In this document: in pieces, positions 32,372 through 43,965 of the stretch | How positions within the stretch are numbered: the stretch's first letter is position 1 | Layout: each line of letters begins with the position of its first letter | Source: Staphylococcus epidermidis | Lineage (GTDB): Bacteria > Bacillota > Bacilli > Staphylococcales > Staphylococcaceae | Assembly: GCF_006742205.1 (NCBI RefSeq) | Contig: NZ_AP019721.1 | Span: 1,860,001-1,924,000, forward strand | Reading direction: 5' to 3' | DNA: 64,000 nt | Notes under the pieces: model-generated | What the model was told of the DNA's origin: nothing | Databases searched by the model: none | The model's input: only the letters and a program-made list of their open reading frames with translations | Program-made: the position numbers and the translations under genes

Positions 32372-33296
32372 GAGTCCGGAACATAAAGTTCCAGGATAAG
32401 TAAATAAAGACAATTTCTATTGAAATAATATAAAAATTGTCTTTTTTATGATTTTTTTATAATTTTCAGCTCGTTGAGCTGGTACTTTTCTTATATTAAG
32501 TGTCATTAGCACAAGTCCTAGTTCTCTTTTGTCTTTATTTATCCCTCGAACGGACTTTCGAGTGAAACTCAAAATAGGCTTCATAATTCCAAAAACAGAC
32601 TCCACATCAATTTTTCTTTGACTGTAGATGGTTTTTGCTTTTCGTTCTGAAAGCTTTTGATTAATTTGGACATTGAAATATTCCCAACTATAATTCTTCA
32701 TTATTTTTTTATTTGTTTTTGAATCGATTAATCGTTTTATAAGAAGGCTTTTGATTTTATGATAGCCACATCATTCGGATATTATCATTAAGTAATTTTT
32801 CTATCTTACGTCCTGAAAACACAGATTGTGTGTAGGCATATAAAACTACTTTTAACATCATTTTTGGATGATATGATGTTGCACCTCGATGATGTCTGAA
32901 TTCATCGAATTCAGTCTCGGGAATTGTTTCTATAATATCATTTACATGTCGTGAAATATCATTTGTGGGGATAAGAACTGAAGTTTCCATTGGTAGAGTA
33001 AGTTGAGTCATGTTATAGTCTTTATACATAAGGCACCTCGTTAATTTTGTTTATTGGTATTTATTAAATTATACGAAAGACCTTATTTTTTTAAGTATTT
33101 CATTGTGAAATTACATATAAACACAAAGTATTTTGGCGAGACTCTTGAGGGAGCAGGACAAGTTGAAGACTACAGGCTGAAGCTGTCCCTAAGAAAGCGA
33201 GCCAACAATACGAGGTATTGTAAATAAAGAAGCCAGTAAATGAATTTATGAAAACTCATTTACTGGCTATTTTGCTAGGAATTATGTCTCAGCCTC
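32372..33296 (-). mobile_element. Decayed IS1182-family element (deleted copy)
   Basis: About 925 bp with the same left leader, transposase ends and outer arms as the intact copy at 47504-49439, in inverted orientation. About 1 kb of the middle of the transposase is missing. The outer arms are GAGTCCGGAACATAA (32372-32386) and, inverted, GAGGCTGAGACATAA (33296-33282), 11 of 15 identical to each other. The 32372 side continues outward as AATAAAA, giving a terminator-like T-run on the minus strand. It sits between rocD and the downstream end of the OYE-family gene. Confidence 0.9.
32417..33029 (-). pseudogene. Inactivated IS1182-family transposase
   Basis: The N-terminal 90 codons (33029-32757) are nearly identical to the intact transposase at 47774, then a CAA-to-TAA change creates a stop after MMWLS. 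About 13 codons later the sequence jumps, near 32730, to the position equivalent to 49089 of the intact copy; the two sides share only ATT. The junction shifts the frame, and a last fragment of 94 codons (32701-32417) matches the C-terminus, with substitutions and a further one-base frame shift before its TAG. It cannot make active enzyme. Confidence 0.93.
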
Positions 33297-33325
33297 GAAT
33301 AGATACATTCAGATATACCATTCAA

Positions 33326-34453
33326 TTATTTGTCTTTTCGAGGTAATGGATAGAATCCTTGATTAAACTGTTCCCAAAGATTTGGTGTTAGATAATGTTG
33401 GTCTTCACGATTAGGATCAAAAGCATTTATAATTTCGTCTTCTCGACCTTCTTTTATTTTAGCAACAAAATCATAATCAAGTAGAATTTCACGACCTAAT
33501 GCAACAAATTCAACTCCAATGTTTTCAACAGCATTTAGTGCATCTTCAGCTGTAAAGACAGAACCTATACCAATAAGCGGCATACGTCCATTTATCCATT
33601 GATGAATAAGTTCCAAGCGATTTTCACCTTTATATTTACCTTCTCGCGTAACTGAGTTAACATCCATTAATGACACATGAATATAATCAAGTGGTTTATT
33701 TGCGATTTGGTGAATTAATTCTTCAGTTATCTCCATTGAAATACCTGGTGATTCCGCTTCTTCAGGTGACAATCTGTAACCAATAATAAAATCATCATTT
33801 GCATGAGCTTTTTTAGCTTTAACAACTTCATCTATAACAGCAACAGGGAATTTATAGTTATCAGCCCAAACATCATTTCTTCTATTATAGTAAGGAGAAA
33901 CAAATTGGTGAATAAGATAATGGTTTGCGCCATGAATTTCAACGCCATCAAAACCTGCTTCAATTGCTCTTCTAGTTGCTTCACCAAAGTCTCTAATAGT
34001 TTGTTCAATTTCTTCAGCAGTCATCTCACGAGCATCATGTTCTTTTTGCTGACCAAAACTTTTAAGAGAAATGGCACTTGGTGCAACAACATCTCCATCA
34101 GGTGTTAACTCTGGTAAAGCTTGAGCACCTCCATGATGAATTTGGACTATTGCTTTCGCACCATTTTTCTTCATAACTTGAGCAAGTTCTTTTAACCCTT
34201 CGATATCTGAGTCATGTGCAACAGAAGGTTGACCAGGAAATGCTTTGCCTACATCATTAACATTACTTGCTGCATTAATTGCAATCCCAACATCTTTAGA
34301 ACGTTTCTCAATGTAAGGTAATTCTATATCTGAAATTGTTCCATCATCATTTGATGAAGTATGTGTAAGAGGAGCTAAAACAAAACGATTTCTTACTTCA
34401 ACACCATTAGGTAGTGTTAAAGATTTAAATAAAGGTTCATATTTATTATTCAT
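33326..34453 (-). CDS. OYE-family NADH:flavin oxidoreductase
   Basis: 375 residues, an FMN TIM barrel of the Old Yellow Enzyme class. PLTHTSSNDDG near the N-terminus, VQIHHGGAQ, EIHGANHYLIHQFVSPYYNRRNDVW (substrate His-Asn pair and family block) and GIGSVFTAEDAL for the FMN phosphate. Members reduce activated alkenes or nitro compounds; the natural substrate is unknown. ATG at 34453 has AAGGAGAG upstream. Monocistronic; its terminator region is where the decayed IS lies. Confidence 0.9.
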   Translation of the reverse strand: MNNKYEPLFKSLTLPNGVEVRNRFVLAPLTHTSSNDDGTISDIELPYIEKRSKDVGIAINAASNVNDVGKAFPGQPSVAHDSDIEGLKELAQVMKKNGAKAIVQIHHGGAQALPELTPDGDVVAPSAISLKSFGQQKEHDAREMTAEEIEQTIRDFGEATRRAIEAGFDGVEIHGANHYLIHQFVSPYYNRRNDVWADNYKFPVAVIDEVVKAKKAHANDDFIIGYRLSPEEAESPGISMEITEELIHQIANKPLDYIHVSLMDVNSVTREGKYKGENRLELIHQWINGRMPLIGIGSVFTAEDALNAVENIGVEFVALGREILLDYDFVAKIKEGREDEIINAFDPNREDQHYLTPNLWEQFNQGFYPLPRKDK

Positions 34454-34669
34454 ATTTTTAATACTCTCCTTGTTTAATGATGTTATGACTATAGCATGCT
34501 AGTTACATACTATTCTAATTATTTGCTTACAAATTATTTATTCTCCAATTATAAAAATGCTAAGCATAGTTAATTACATTCAACAAATAAATAATAACTA
34601 TCTAAAATTTTTTATTTTCCCTTATTGAGATCATTGTTTATCCAAAATAATTATTAACTTTAATTAATA
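34454..34669. other. Spacer upstream of the OYE-family gene
   Basis: AT-rich; with the terminator that follows, the gap to the S1-domain gene is 320 nt. It should contain the OYE-gene promoter; no clear hexamers or operator found. Confidence 0.35.
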
Positions 34670-34712
34670 AAAAAAGACAATCCTAACAACACATTGTTGT
34701 TTAAAGATTGTC
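34670..34712 (-). terminator. Terminator of the S1-domain gene
   Basis: GACAATC (34676-34682) / GATTGTC (34706-34712), with an inner AACAACA/TGTTGTT stem, then TTTTTTT on the minus strand. It is about 60 nt after the S1-gene stop. Confidence 0.75.
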
Positions 34713-34773
34713 GTTATCATGTGATTGATTGCATATATCACAACATCACATGTTGGCACGAATTGACAGTCGT

Positions 34774-35154
34774 TTAGTCATTGTGAATTGCACGTTTTGA
34801 CTGTTTGATCCAGACCGGTAAGCGTTCTTTAAGTGTTTGAAACCCATACTTTTCTGTTTCTCTAATTTCATCTAAGACAGACTGTTTTTCTTTTTTACGC
34901 TCATAATTTTTAAAGTAATCATTATCTTTTAAGGACAAATTTAATTTACCTTCATCATCAATTGATAATATTTTTGCTTTAACAACCTGTCCTTCAGATA
35001 GAAATTTCTTTAAATTATGGACATAATCATCCATAATTTCTGAGATATGGATAAGCCCTTCAGTATGGTCAGGGGTCTCAACAAATGCGCCATACGGTTG
35101 AATACCAGTCACACGTACCTTGATATGTTGACCTACTTTGTAGTGATGATTCAA
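34774..35154 (-). CDS. S1-domain RNA-binding protein (YugI/GSP13, CvfD-like)
   Basis: 126 residues. Residues 4-76 are one S1 OB-fold: GQHIKVRVTGIQPYGAFVETPDHTEGLIHISEI...GQVVKAKILSIDDEGKLNLSLK. The basic tail ends TLKERLPVWIKQSKR. This is the layout of Bacillus general stress protein 13 and pneumococcal CvfD, ribosome-associated or post-transcriptional regulators. The specific function in staphylococci is not evident. ATG at 35154; the upstream ribosome site is AAGGGG. Confidence 0.85.
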   Translation of the reverse strand: MNHHYKVGQHIKVRVTGIQPYGAFVETPDHTEGLIHISEIMDDYVHNLKKFLSEGQVVKAKILSIDDEGKLNLSLKDNDYFKNYERKKEKQSVLDEIRETEKYGFQTLKERLPVWIKQSKRAIHND

Positions 35155-35328
35155 CTTGATAACCCCTTATTTCGATTTTCTTAACACTCATATCATAGCA
35201 TAAATCAAATATCTCGACTAACTATAACCATAATAAAATTCATTAAATTTTAAAAACTGGTTCCTTATTGTATTGTTTTGCAAATGAATCTATAAACTAT
35301 TGGATTAAAATTATCATTATATTAAAAT

Positions 35329-35353
35329 ACCTGAGACACAATTTTCCTCAGGT
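35329..35353 (-). terminator. Probable terminator of the cyclophilin gene
   Basis: ACCTGAG (35329-35335) / CTCAGGT (35347-35353), an 11-nt loop, then ATTTTAAT on the minus strand, about 100 nt after the stop. Short T-run, so moderate support. Confidence 0.5.
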
Positions 35354-35450
35354 TATAAATTGTTGATTTGATTTTATCTCTGAAAATAAATACTGACTTC
35401 ATACACTTTATACAATACAACAAAACTTATAGTTGCAATTAAAGATTAAA

Positions 35451-36044
35451 TTATTCTTCTACATCTATCGATTCAATGACTACATCATAAACAGGTTTGT
35501 CTTGAGCACCAACTTTAGTATTTGCAATATCTTCTAAAGTTGATTCACCCTCAATAAGTTGACCAAATACTGTATGTTTTTGATCTAACCAAGGCGTACC
35601 ACCTTTTTCACCGTATGCTTCTACAATAGGTTGAGGCCATCCACCATCTGCTAATTGACTTAACATATTTTCAGGCACTTCCTTCATTTGGACAATAAAG
35701 AATTGAGATCCATTTGTATTAGGACCTGCATTAGCCATTGATAATGCACCGTAAAGGTTAAAAGCTTCTAGAGAAAATTCATCTTCAAAAGCACTACCAT
35801 AAATACTTTCTCCGCCCATACCAGTTGCAGTTGGGTCCCCACCTTGTACCATAAAATCATTGATAACACGGTGGAACGTTACACCATCGTAGTATCCATT
35901 TTTTGAATGTGTCACAAAGTTTTCAACTGTCTTTGGAGCAATGTCGGGAAATAATTTAAATGTCATGTCACCTTTATTTGTATGCATAACTACTTTAATT
36001 TCGTTATCTTGAATCTCTTTATTTAACTGAGGATAGTTCGTCAT
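35451..36044 (-). CDS. Cyclophilin-type peptidyl-prolyl isomerase
   Basis: 197 residues with no signal peptide, so cytoplasmic. Cyclophilin core: [31 protein letters not shown], then [16 protein letters not shown] and [10 protein letters not shown]. The catalytic Arg is in FHRVI. It is longer than the minimal PpiB (about 145-165) because of an insertion near residue 130-150 ([16 protein letters not shown]). Accelerates proline isomerisation during folding. Divergent from the KapB-like gene, sharing a 65-nt control region. Confidence 0.92.
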   Translation of the reverse strand: MTNYPQLNKEIQDNEIKVVMHTNKGDMTFKLFPDIAPKTVENFVTHSKNGYYDGVTFHRVINDFMVQGGDPTATGMGGESIYGSAFEDEFSLEAFNLYGALSMANAGPNTNGSQFFIVQMKEVPENMLSQLADGGWPQPIVEAYGEKGGTPWLDQKHTVFGQLIEGESTLEDIANTKVGAQDKPVYDVVIESIDVEE

Positions 36045-36109
36045 TTCAATTCTCCATTCGTGTTATGATATAAACATATATTAACATATATGAAAGGAAG
36101 TAATATAGG

Positions 36110-36490
36110 ATGTTATATCGATTTTCTCACAAGACTGGTGTTTATGGTGTAAGTGTCAAAGAGGAAACTGGAAATCAAATACTCGTACAAATTGAACAAG
36201 TAATTAAACATCCCAAACAAGGTGATTTACACCATCCCAATGAAACAGAAGGCGTCTTTTTTCATGAACGTAAAGCTTTAAGCCATTTTGAGAAACGTTA
36301 CGCTACACCTTCTCAACTTCGTGAGTTTAATGTCGAGGCCATGCCTTATGAAGACTCATTTCAACATGCTATTACACATCTTGAGAATCAACTAAAAAAA
36401 GAGAAGACAGAGTATTCTCGAATGTCTTTAAATAATTTAAATCGTTTAAAAGAAGATTACGCTATTCAATATAAAAGACACTTCGACTAA
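36110..36490 (+). CDS. KapB-family protein
   Basis: 126 residues. An N-terminal SH3-like beta barrel (YRFSHKTGVYGVSVKEE...VLVQIEQVIKHPKQGDLHHP) and a helical C-terminal half (SFQHAITHLENQLKKEKTEYSRM). It matches the kinase-associated protein B family named for Bacillus sporulation kinase control. Staphylococci do not sporulate, so the role here is unknown. There is no lipobox or signal peptide, so the family's lipoprotein label does not fit. AAAGGAAG lies before ATG. It precedes mnhA by 193 nt but the antiporter has its own promoter. Confidence 0.78.
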   Translation: MLYRFSHKTGVYGVSVKEETGNQILVQIEQVIKHPKQGDLHHPNETEGVFFHERKALSHFEKRYATPSQLREFNVEAMPYEDSFQHAITHLENQLKKEKTEYSRMSLNNLNRLKEDYAIQYKRHFD

Positions 36491-36618
36491 TCCATATTAA
36501 ATTTTTAGTAATAAAGCGAAATAATTATTCATATAGTTAAAATTTTCGAACAAATTTTGACGTGTTTCTTCTTATTTAAAAGAGTCTTTAAATCAAGAGT
36601 TTCAAGCAGTTACATGGT

Positions 36619-36647
36619 TTTTCAGAAGAAGCGCAATGATGTATAAT
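36619..36647 (+). promoter_or_regulatory. Putative sigma-A promoter of the mnh operon
   Basis: -10 TATAAT (36642-36647), 17-nt spacer, weak -35 TTTTCA (36619-36624). It lies 37 nt before the mnhA start. Confidence 0.5.
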
Positions 36648-36683
36648 ATGTGTCGTAAATAAATTTTAAAGGAGGAAAACATA

Positions 36684-39509
<2,826 letters not shown>

Positions 39510-39510
<1 letters not shown>

Positions 39511-39857
39511 TGGAAATTATCATGATCTTTGTTAGTGGTATTCTCACATCTATAAGTGTCTATCTCGTTTTGTCTAAAAGTTTGATACGTATCATTATGG
39601 GGACTACACTACTAACTCATGCTGCAAATTTATTTTTAATTACTATGGGAGGTTTAAAGCACGGAACTGTTCCAATATTTGAAAAAGGAACATCAAGCTA
39701 TGTTGACCCTATCCCCCAAGCATTGATTTTAACAGCTATCGTTATCGCCTTTGCTACAACAGCTTTCTTTTTAGTTCTTGCATTTAGAACATATAAAGAA
39801 CTAGGCACTGATAACGTTGAGCTAATGAAAGGAGCGCCAGAAGATGATAGAGAGTAA
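39510..39857 (+). CDS. mnhC: Na+/H+ antiporter subunit C (MnhC)
   Basis: 115 residues, NuoK-like, three membrane segments, with [20 protein letters not shown] and [10 protein letters not shown] motifs and [21 protein letters not shown]. The start is GTG at 39510, overlapping the mnhB TAG (TAGTG); the open frame goes 19 codons further upstream inside mnhB but without family character. GGAGAG lies 9 nt upstream. Its end overlaps mnhD by 14 nt. Confidence 0.95.
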
Positions 39858-41340
39858 CTTGCTTGTTTTAACTTTAGTCATACCTATCCTAACTGCAATT
39901 TTACTCATATTTATTGGAAAGCGCCCAATAATAAAAAGATATGTTGCACTTGTCGGTACATTGCTAACATTGGTCGTTGCATTGATTAACTTAAAGAATG
40001 TGCTACGAGATGGACCAATCAAGGTTGAACTGGGCTCTTGGAAAGCCCCATACAGCATTGTATTTGTAGTCGATATTTTTAGCGCTCTACTCATCATCAC
40101 AAGTATTATTATTACCATATTAGTCATTTTATACTCATATCGTTCTATCGGTTTAGATAGAGAACGTCATTATTATTATTTCTCTATCATGTTTATGTTG
40201 ATTGGTATTATTGGCTCATTTACAACAGGAGATATTTTCAACTTGTTTGTGTTCTTTGAAGTCTTTTTAATGTCTTCATATTGTTTACTCGTTATTGGTA
40301 CTACTAAAATACAATTACAAGAAACAATTAAGTATATTTTAGTCAATGTTGTTTCATCATCTTTCTTTGTCATGGGTGTTGCAGTTTTATATTCAGTAGT
40401 AGGAACTTTAAATCTCGCTCATATTAGTGAAAGATTGTCACAACTTTCTGTACATGACAGCGGTTTAGTCAATATTGTTTTTATTTTATTTATCTTTGTC
40501 TTTGCCACTAAAGCAGGCGTTTTTCCTATGTACGTATGGCTACCTGGTGCTTATTATGCCCCTCCAGTAGCGATCATCACGTTCTTTGGCGCACTATTGA
40601 CTAAAGTGGGTGTATACGCAATTGCGAGAACTCTAAGTTTATTCTTTAATAACACAGTAAGCTTTTCTCATTATGTCATCCTTTTCTTAGCATTACTTAC
40701 AATTATTTTTGGATGTATAGGTGCGATAGCTTACTATGATACGAAGAAAATCATCCTTTACAATATTATGATTGCAGTAGGTGTCATATTAGTTGGTATT
40801 GCTATGATGAACGAATCAGGCATGACTGGTGCAATATATTACACACTACATGATATGTTAGTTAAAGCTTCATTGTTCTTACTCATTGGCGTCATGTACA
40901 AAATCACTAAAACGACTGACTTACGTCATTTTGGTGGCTTGATAAAAGGGTATCCTATTCTAGGTTGGACATTCTTTATTGCAGCGCTAAGCTTAGCGGG
41001 TATACCACCTTTTAGTGGTTTCTATGGTAAATTCTATATTGTTCGAGCGACCTTTGAAAAAGGATTTTATCTAAGTGGTATCATTGTACTTTTATCAAGT
41101 TTAATCGTGTTATATTCAGTCATACGTATTTTCTTAAAAGGATTTTTCGGTGAAGTTGAAGGATATACTTTACCCAAAAAGGTAAATGTTAAATATCTAA
41201 CAACTATCGCCGTTGCATCTACAGTGATTACTGTAATCTTTGGATTATCTGCAGACGCGTTATTCCCAATCATCAAAGATGGCGCTGAAACGTTTGTCGA
41301 TCCAAGTCAATATATTCATAGTGTGTTAGGAGGTAAATAG
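39844..41340 (+). CDS. mnhD: Na+/H+ antiporter subunit D (MnhD)
   Basis: 498 residues, about 14 membrane segments, NuoM/NuoN-like proton channel subunit. [50 protein letters not shown] and [14 protein letters not shown] carry the conserved charged residues in the membrane. AAAGGAG lies before the ATG inside mnhC. Confidence 0.97.
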   Translation: MIESNLLVLTLVIPILTAILLIFIGKRPIIKRYVALVGTLLTLVVALINLKNVLRDGPIKVELGSWKAPYSIVFVVDIFSALLIITSIIITILVILYSYRSIGLDRERHYYYFSIMFMLIGIIGSFTTGDIFNLFVFFEVFLMSSYCLLVIGTTKIQLQETIKYILVNVVSSSFFVMGVAVLYSVVGTLNLAHISERLSQLSVHDSGLVNIVFILFIFVFATKAGVFPMYVWLPGAYYAPPVAIITFFGALLTKVGVYAIARTLSLFFNNTVSFSHYVILFLALLTIIFGCIGAIAYYDTKKIILYNIMIAVGVILVGIAMMNESGMTGAIYYTLHDMLVKASLFLLIGVMYKITKTTDLRHFGGLIKGYPILGWTFFIAALSLAGIPPFSGFYGKFYIVRATFEKGFYLSGIIVLLSSLIVLYSVIRIFLKGFFGEVEGYTLPKKVNVKYLTTIAVASTVITVIFGLSADALFPIIKDGAETFVDPSQYIHSVLGGK

Positions 41341-41341
41341 T

Positions 41342-41821
41342 TTGGCTATACAGTTTGTAATTAATTTACTTGTTTCTGTCATATGGTTACTTGTAACAAA
41401 TAGCTATACCTTAAATAACTTTGTATTAGGTTTTATACTAGGTTTGTTTCTAGTTTATCTCCTGCACCGTGTCTTGCCTGGTCAGTTTTATTTAGTGAGA
41501 ATATATAGAATTATAATGCTTATCATTACATTTTTAACTGAGTTAATAAAAGCAAACTTTGGTGTACTAAAAATTATTCTCAAACCACGAATTGAGAATA
41601 AACCCGGATTCTTTGTGTACGAGACGGAATTAGAACGTGACTGGCAACTTGTTTTACTTTCCAACTTGATTACGTTAACACCTGGCACAGTCGTTTTAGG
41701 TATTAGTGATGACCGTAAAAAGATTTATATCCACTCAATTGATTTCAGTACAAAGGAAGAAGAGATTCAAAATATCAAATCTTCATTAGAGAAGGTCGTT
41801 AGAAAGGTAGGCGAGAAATAA
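41342..41821 (+). CDS. mnhE: Na+/H+ antiporter subunit E (MnhE)
   Basis: 159 residues: an N-terminal pair of membrane helices, then a cytoplasmic domain with [20 protein letters not shown], the MnhE hallmark. The start is TTG at 41342 with GGAGG 8 nt upstream, and S. aureus MnhE begins at the same residue. One base after the mnhD stop; the stop overlaps mnhF as TAATG. Confidence 0.96.
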   Translation: MAIQFVINLLVSVIWLLVTNSYTLNNFVLGFILGLFLVYLLHRVLPGQFYLVRIYRIIMLIITFLTELIKANFGVLKIILKPRIENKPGFFVYETELERDWQLVLLSNLITLTPGTVVLGISDDRKKIYIHSIDFSTKEEEIQNIKSSLEKVVRKVGEK

Positions 41822-42114
41822 TGCCTTTTAAAATATTTATTATTACAGCCTTAATTATTGTTGTCTTATCAATGTTAGCAATGTTAATACGTGTTATTTT
41901 AGGACCCTCTCTAGCAGACCGTGTCGTCGCACTTGATGCAATTGGTTTACAGTTAATGGCCGTGATAGCGCTATTTAGTATTTTACTGAATATTAAATAT
42001 ATGCTCGTCGTTATTTTAATGGTCGGTATTCTTGCTTTTCTAGGAACTGCAGTCTTTTCTAAATTTATGGATGAAGGTAAGGTGATCAAGCATGATAGCA
42101 ACGATCGTCACTAG
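41821..42114 (+). CDS. mnhF: Na+/H+ antiporter subunit F (MnhF)
   Basis: 97 residues, three membrane segments, with [19 protein letters not shown], the MnhF/MrpF signature. ATG at 41821 overlaps the mnhE stop by one base. Its end overlaps mnhG by 23 nt. Confidence 0.96.
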   Translation: MPFKIFIITALIIVVLSMLAMLIRVILGPSLADRVVALDAIGLQLMAVIALFSILLNIKYMLVVILMVGILAFLGTAVFSKFMDEGKVIKHDSNDRH

Positions 42115-42448
42115 TGTCTCTATCATATTTGTTGTTCTTGGAGCTTTGATTAGTGCCTTTGCTGCAACGGGTCTCATTCGATTAAGGGATGTTTACTCAA
42201 GAGCACATGCAGCTGGTAAAGCAGCCACGTTGGGTGCGATGTTTTTACTATTTGGAGCATTTTTATACTTTATTGGCACTGAAGGATATGTAAATATGCA
42301 ATTAATTATCGGAATTATTTTCGTATTTATTACTGGCCCTCTTTCAAGTCATTTAATCATGAAAGCTGCCTACAACATTAAAACACCATATACCAAAGAT
42401 ACTAAAATTGATGAAATTAAAGAGGATATGAAGCATACAAAGCTATAA
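42092..42448 (+). CDS. mnhG: Na+/H+ antiporter subunit G (MnhG)
   Basis: 118 residues, three membrane segments, with [22 protein letters not shown] and [11 protein letters not shown], the MnhG/PhaG signature. Last gene of the operon; the C-terminal tail is hydrophilic. AAGGTGATCAAGC precedes the ATG inside mnhF. A terminator follows 74 nt later. Confidence 0.96.
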   Translation: MIATIVTSVSIIFVVLGALISAFAATGLIRLRDVYSRAHAAGKAATLGAMFLLFGAFLYFIGTEGYVNMQLIIGIIFVFITGPLSSHLIMKAAYNIKTPYTKDTKIDEIKEDMKHTKL

Positions 42449-42521
42449 TTCATACTTTAAGAGTTTTATACCAAAATTAAATTCAATAATTTACTAATTT
42501 TTTAAAATCGATAATATGATT

Positions 42522-42555
42522 AATACCTGGGACATGAACTAATGTTCCAGGTATT
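42522..42555 (+). terminator. Terminator of the mnh operon
   Basis: AATACCTGGGACAT (42522-42535) / ATGTTCCAGGTATT (42542-42555), a 14-bp stem with one G-T pair and a 6-nt loop, then TTATTTTATT. Contains the GGGACAT core also seen at 4858 and at the IS ends. Confidence 0.88.
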
Positions 42556-42680
42556 TTATTTTATTGTAACCTACTACTGAGTTGAAACCTTAATATGCCT
42601 TAAATTTCTTAATTTTCCTTCCCGTTACATCAAATTTAGCATTAAAATTGTTTTGCTCCTCTTTAAATAAAAATGACACT

Positions 42681-42709
42681 TTGTAACTCTTTGCGAATTG
42701 TGGTATTAT
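42681..42709 (+). promoter_or_regulatory. Sigma-A promoter of the flavoprotein gene
   Basis: -35 TTGTAA (42681-42686), exactly 17 nt, -10 TATTAT (42704-42709), 44 nt before the ATG. The Zur-like box begins 3 nt after the -10. Confidence 0.65.
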
Positions 42710-42711
42710 TT

Positions 42712-42732
42712 AAATCGTAATAATTACGTTTT
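42712..42732. promoter_or_regulatory. Zur-like operator
   Basis: AAATCGTAATAATTACG followed by TTTT. The core CGTAAT-A-ATTACG is a perfect 13-bp palindrome, and the flanks match the Bacillus/Staphylococcus Zur box AAATCGTAATNATTACGATTT at all but two or three outer positions. Its position over the likely start site suits a zinc-dependent repressor. Fur boxes (GATAATGATAATCATTATC) and PerR boxes (TTATAATTATTATAA) fit less well. Confidence 0.65.
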
Positions 42733-42752
42733 AAAAGCAGAGGGGCGATTCA

Positions 42753-43907
42753 ATGCACTGGACAATTATTGGTGGTGGCTTACAAGGAACCACCATTGCA
42801 CTTAAATTAAAAAATGAAGGACTAAAAAATGAGGCGCTTACTATCATAGATCCTTACTCCTCATTATGTGAGCGATTTAATATTTATACACAACGTATTA
42901 GTATGCCATACTTAAGATCGCCTTTCGTTCATCATATTCATCCTAAACCTTTTCATCTCAAACAATATGCTAGATATCATCAGTATACTTCAGCTTATTA
43001 CGGCCCGTATAAACGTCCTCAAAGAGATATGTTTATGCATCATGTTCATGATTTGATACATCAATTTAAACTTAATGATTGTCATATACAAGGTAAAGTC
43101 GAAGCTATTAATAAATCAAGAGGTAAATGGTGTATAAAACTATCAACTGGCGATAAAATGATTACCGATTGTGTTGTGATAGCAAATGGCTATACGCAAA
43201 CGCCATTCATACCTGAAATTTTCAGAAATAAAGCGAATGTAAAACACATATTCGCTGATAATTATCATGCCTCTTTAGATAAAGATACTCAACATGTTGT
43301 TGGTTCAGGTATATCTGCTGCCCACCTCACTTTAAAATTATTAAATGAACACAATCACCAACTTGTTCATTTATGGATGAATAAAGATATTGAGATACAT
43401 GATTTTGATGCTGACCCTGGTTGGTTAGGACCTAAGAAATTGAACTATCTTGCATCTATATCCTCATCAGATGCAAGAATGAAGTTAATTGAAGACGAAC
43501 GTCATAGTGGTTCAATGCCTATGGAATTATTTTTAAGGTTAAAGAAATATGTGCAAAGTGGTCGACTCGTCATACATACGAGTCAAATTGATGATGTAAC
43601 TGAATCCTATATTATCTCCGCTGGAAAATATTTTGAATATAAGCATATTTTGTTAGCTACTGGATTTTATAATCAATTGTTAACACAACCACTCATAAAA
43701 AATCTTATTCAAAACGAACAAGCACCACTTAATCAATCAGGTTATCCCTCTTTGTCAAACGAACTAAAATGGTTAAATCAATTATTCGTAGCTGGTGGAC
43801 TCGCAGATTTAGAACTAGGTCCTTTTGCAAGAAATATAATGGGCGGTAAAGAAAGCGCTGAACGCATAAGTAAAGCATATAAACGTTTAAATAAGAAAAT
43901 CTCTTAA
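42753..43907 (+). CDS. FAD/NAD(P)-binding oxidoreductase, probably zinc-regulated
   Basis: 384 residues. N-terminal dinucleotide fold TIIGGGLQGTTIALKL, a second one around HVVGSGISAAHLTLKLL (about residue 185), and a C-terminal FVAGGLADLELGPFARNIMGG that would close the FAD site. The order resembles flavin monooxygenases of the lysine/ornithine hydroxylase type, but I cannot assign a substrate. AGAGGGG lies 8 nt before ATG. Monocistronic between two terminators. The Zur-like box suggests it is made in zinc limitation. Confidence 0.7.
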   Translation: MHWTIIGGGLQGTTIALKLKNEGLKNEALTIIDPYSSLCERFNIYTQRISMPYLRSPFVHHIHPKPFHLKQYARYHQYTSAYYGPYKRPQRDMFMHHVHDLIHQFKLNDCHIQGKVEAINKSRGKWCIKLSTGDKMITDCVVIANGYTQTPFIPEIFRNKANVKHIFADNYHASLDKDTQHVVGSGISAAHLTLKLLNEHNHQLVHLWMNKDIEIHDFDADPGWLGPKKLNYLASISSSDARMKLIEDERHSGSMPMELFLRLKKYVQSGRLVIHTSQIDDVTESYIISAGKYFEYKHILLATGFYNQLLTQPLIKNLIQNEQAPLNQSGYPSLSNELKWLNQLFVAGGLADLELGPFARNIMGGKESAERISKAYKRLNKKIS

Positions 43908-43910
43908 ACA

Positions 43911-43957
43911 AACACCCCGATAAGATTGTGAATTCTACACAATCTTATCGGGGTGTT
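43911..43957. terminator. Bidirectional terminator between flavoprotein and thioesterase genes
   Basis: A perfect 20-bp stem: 43911-43930 is the exact reverse complement of 43938-43957, with a 7-nt loop. It starts 4 nt after the flavoprotein stop, and the thioesterase stop is 9 nt beyond. Confidence 0.9.
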
Positions 43958-43965
43958 CTGTTACA

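Noticed and set aside
34715..34755. CATGTGAT...ATCACATG hairpin near the S1 gene
   Set aside because: Short stem without T-run, next to a better terminator; no separate role supported.
39822..40127. Minus-strand frame opposite mnhC/mnhD
   Set aside because: Shadow of membrane-protein codons; hydrophobic only because the sense strand is.
42712..42732. Fur or PerR box instead of Zur
   Set aside because: Core is CGTAAT/ATTACG; Fur and PerR need GATAAT or TTATAAT arms, which are absent.
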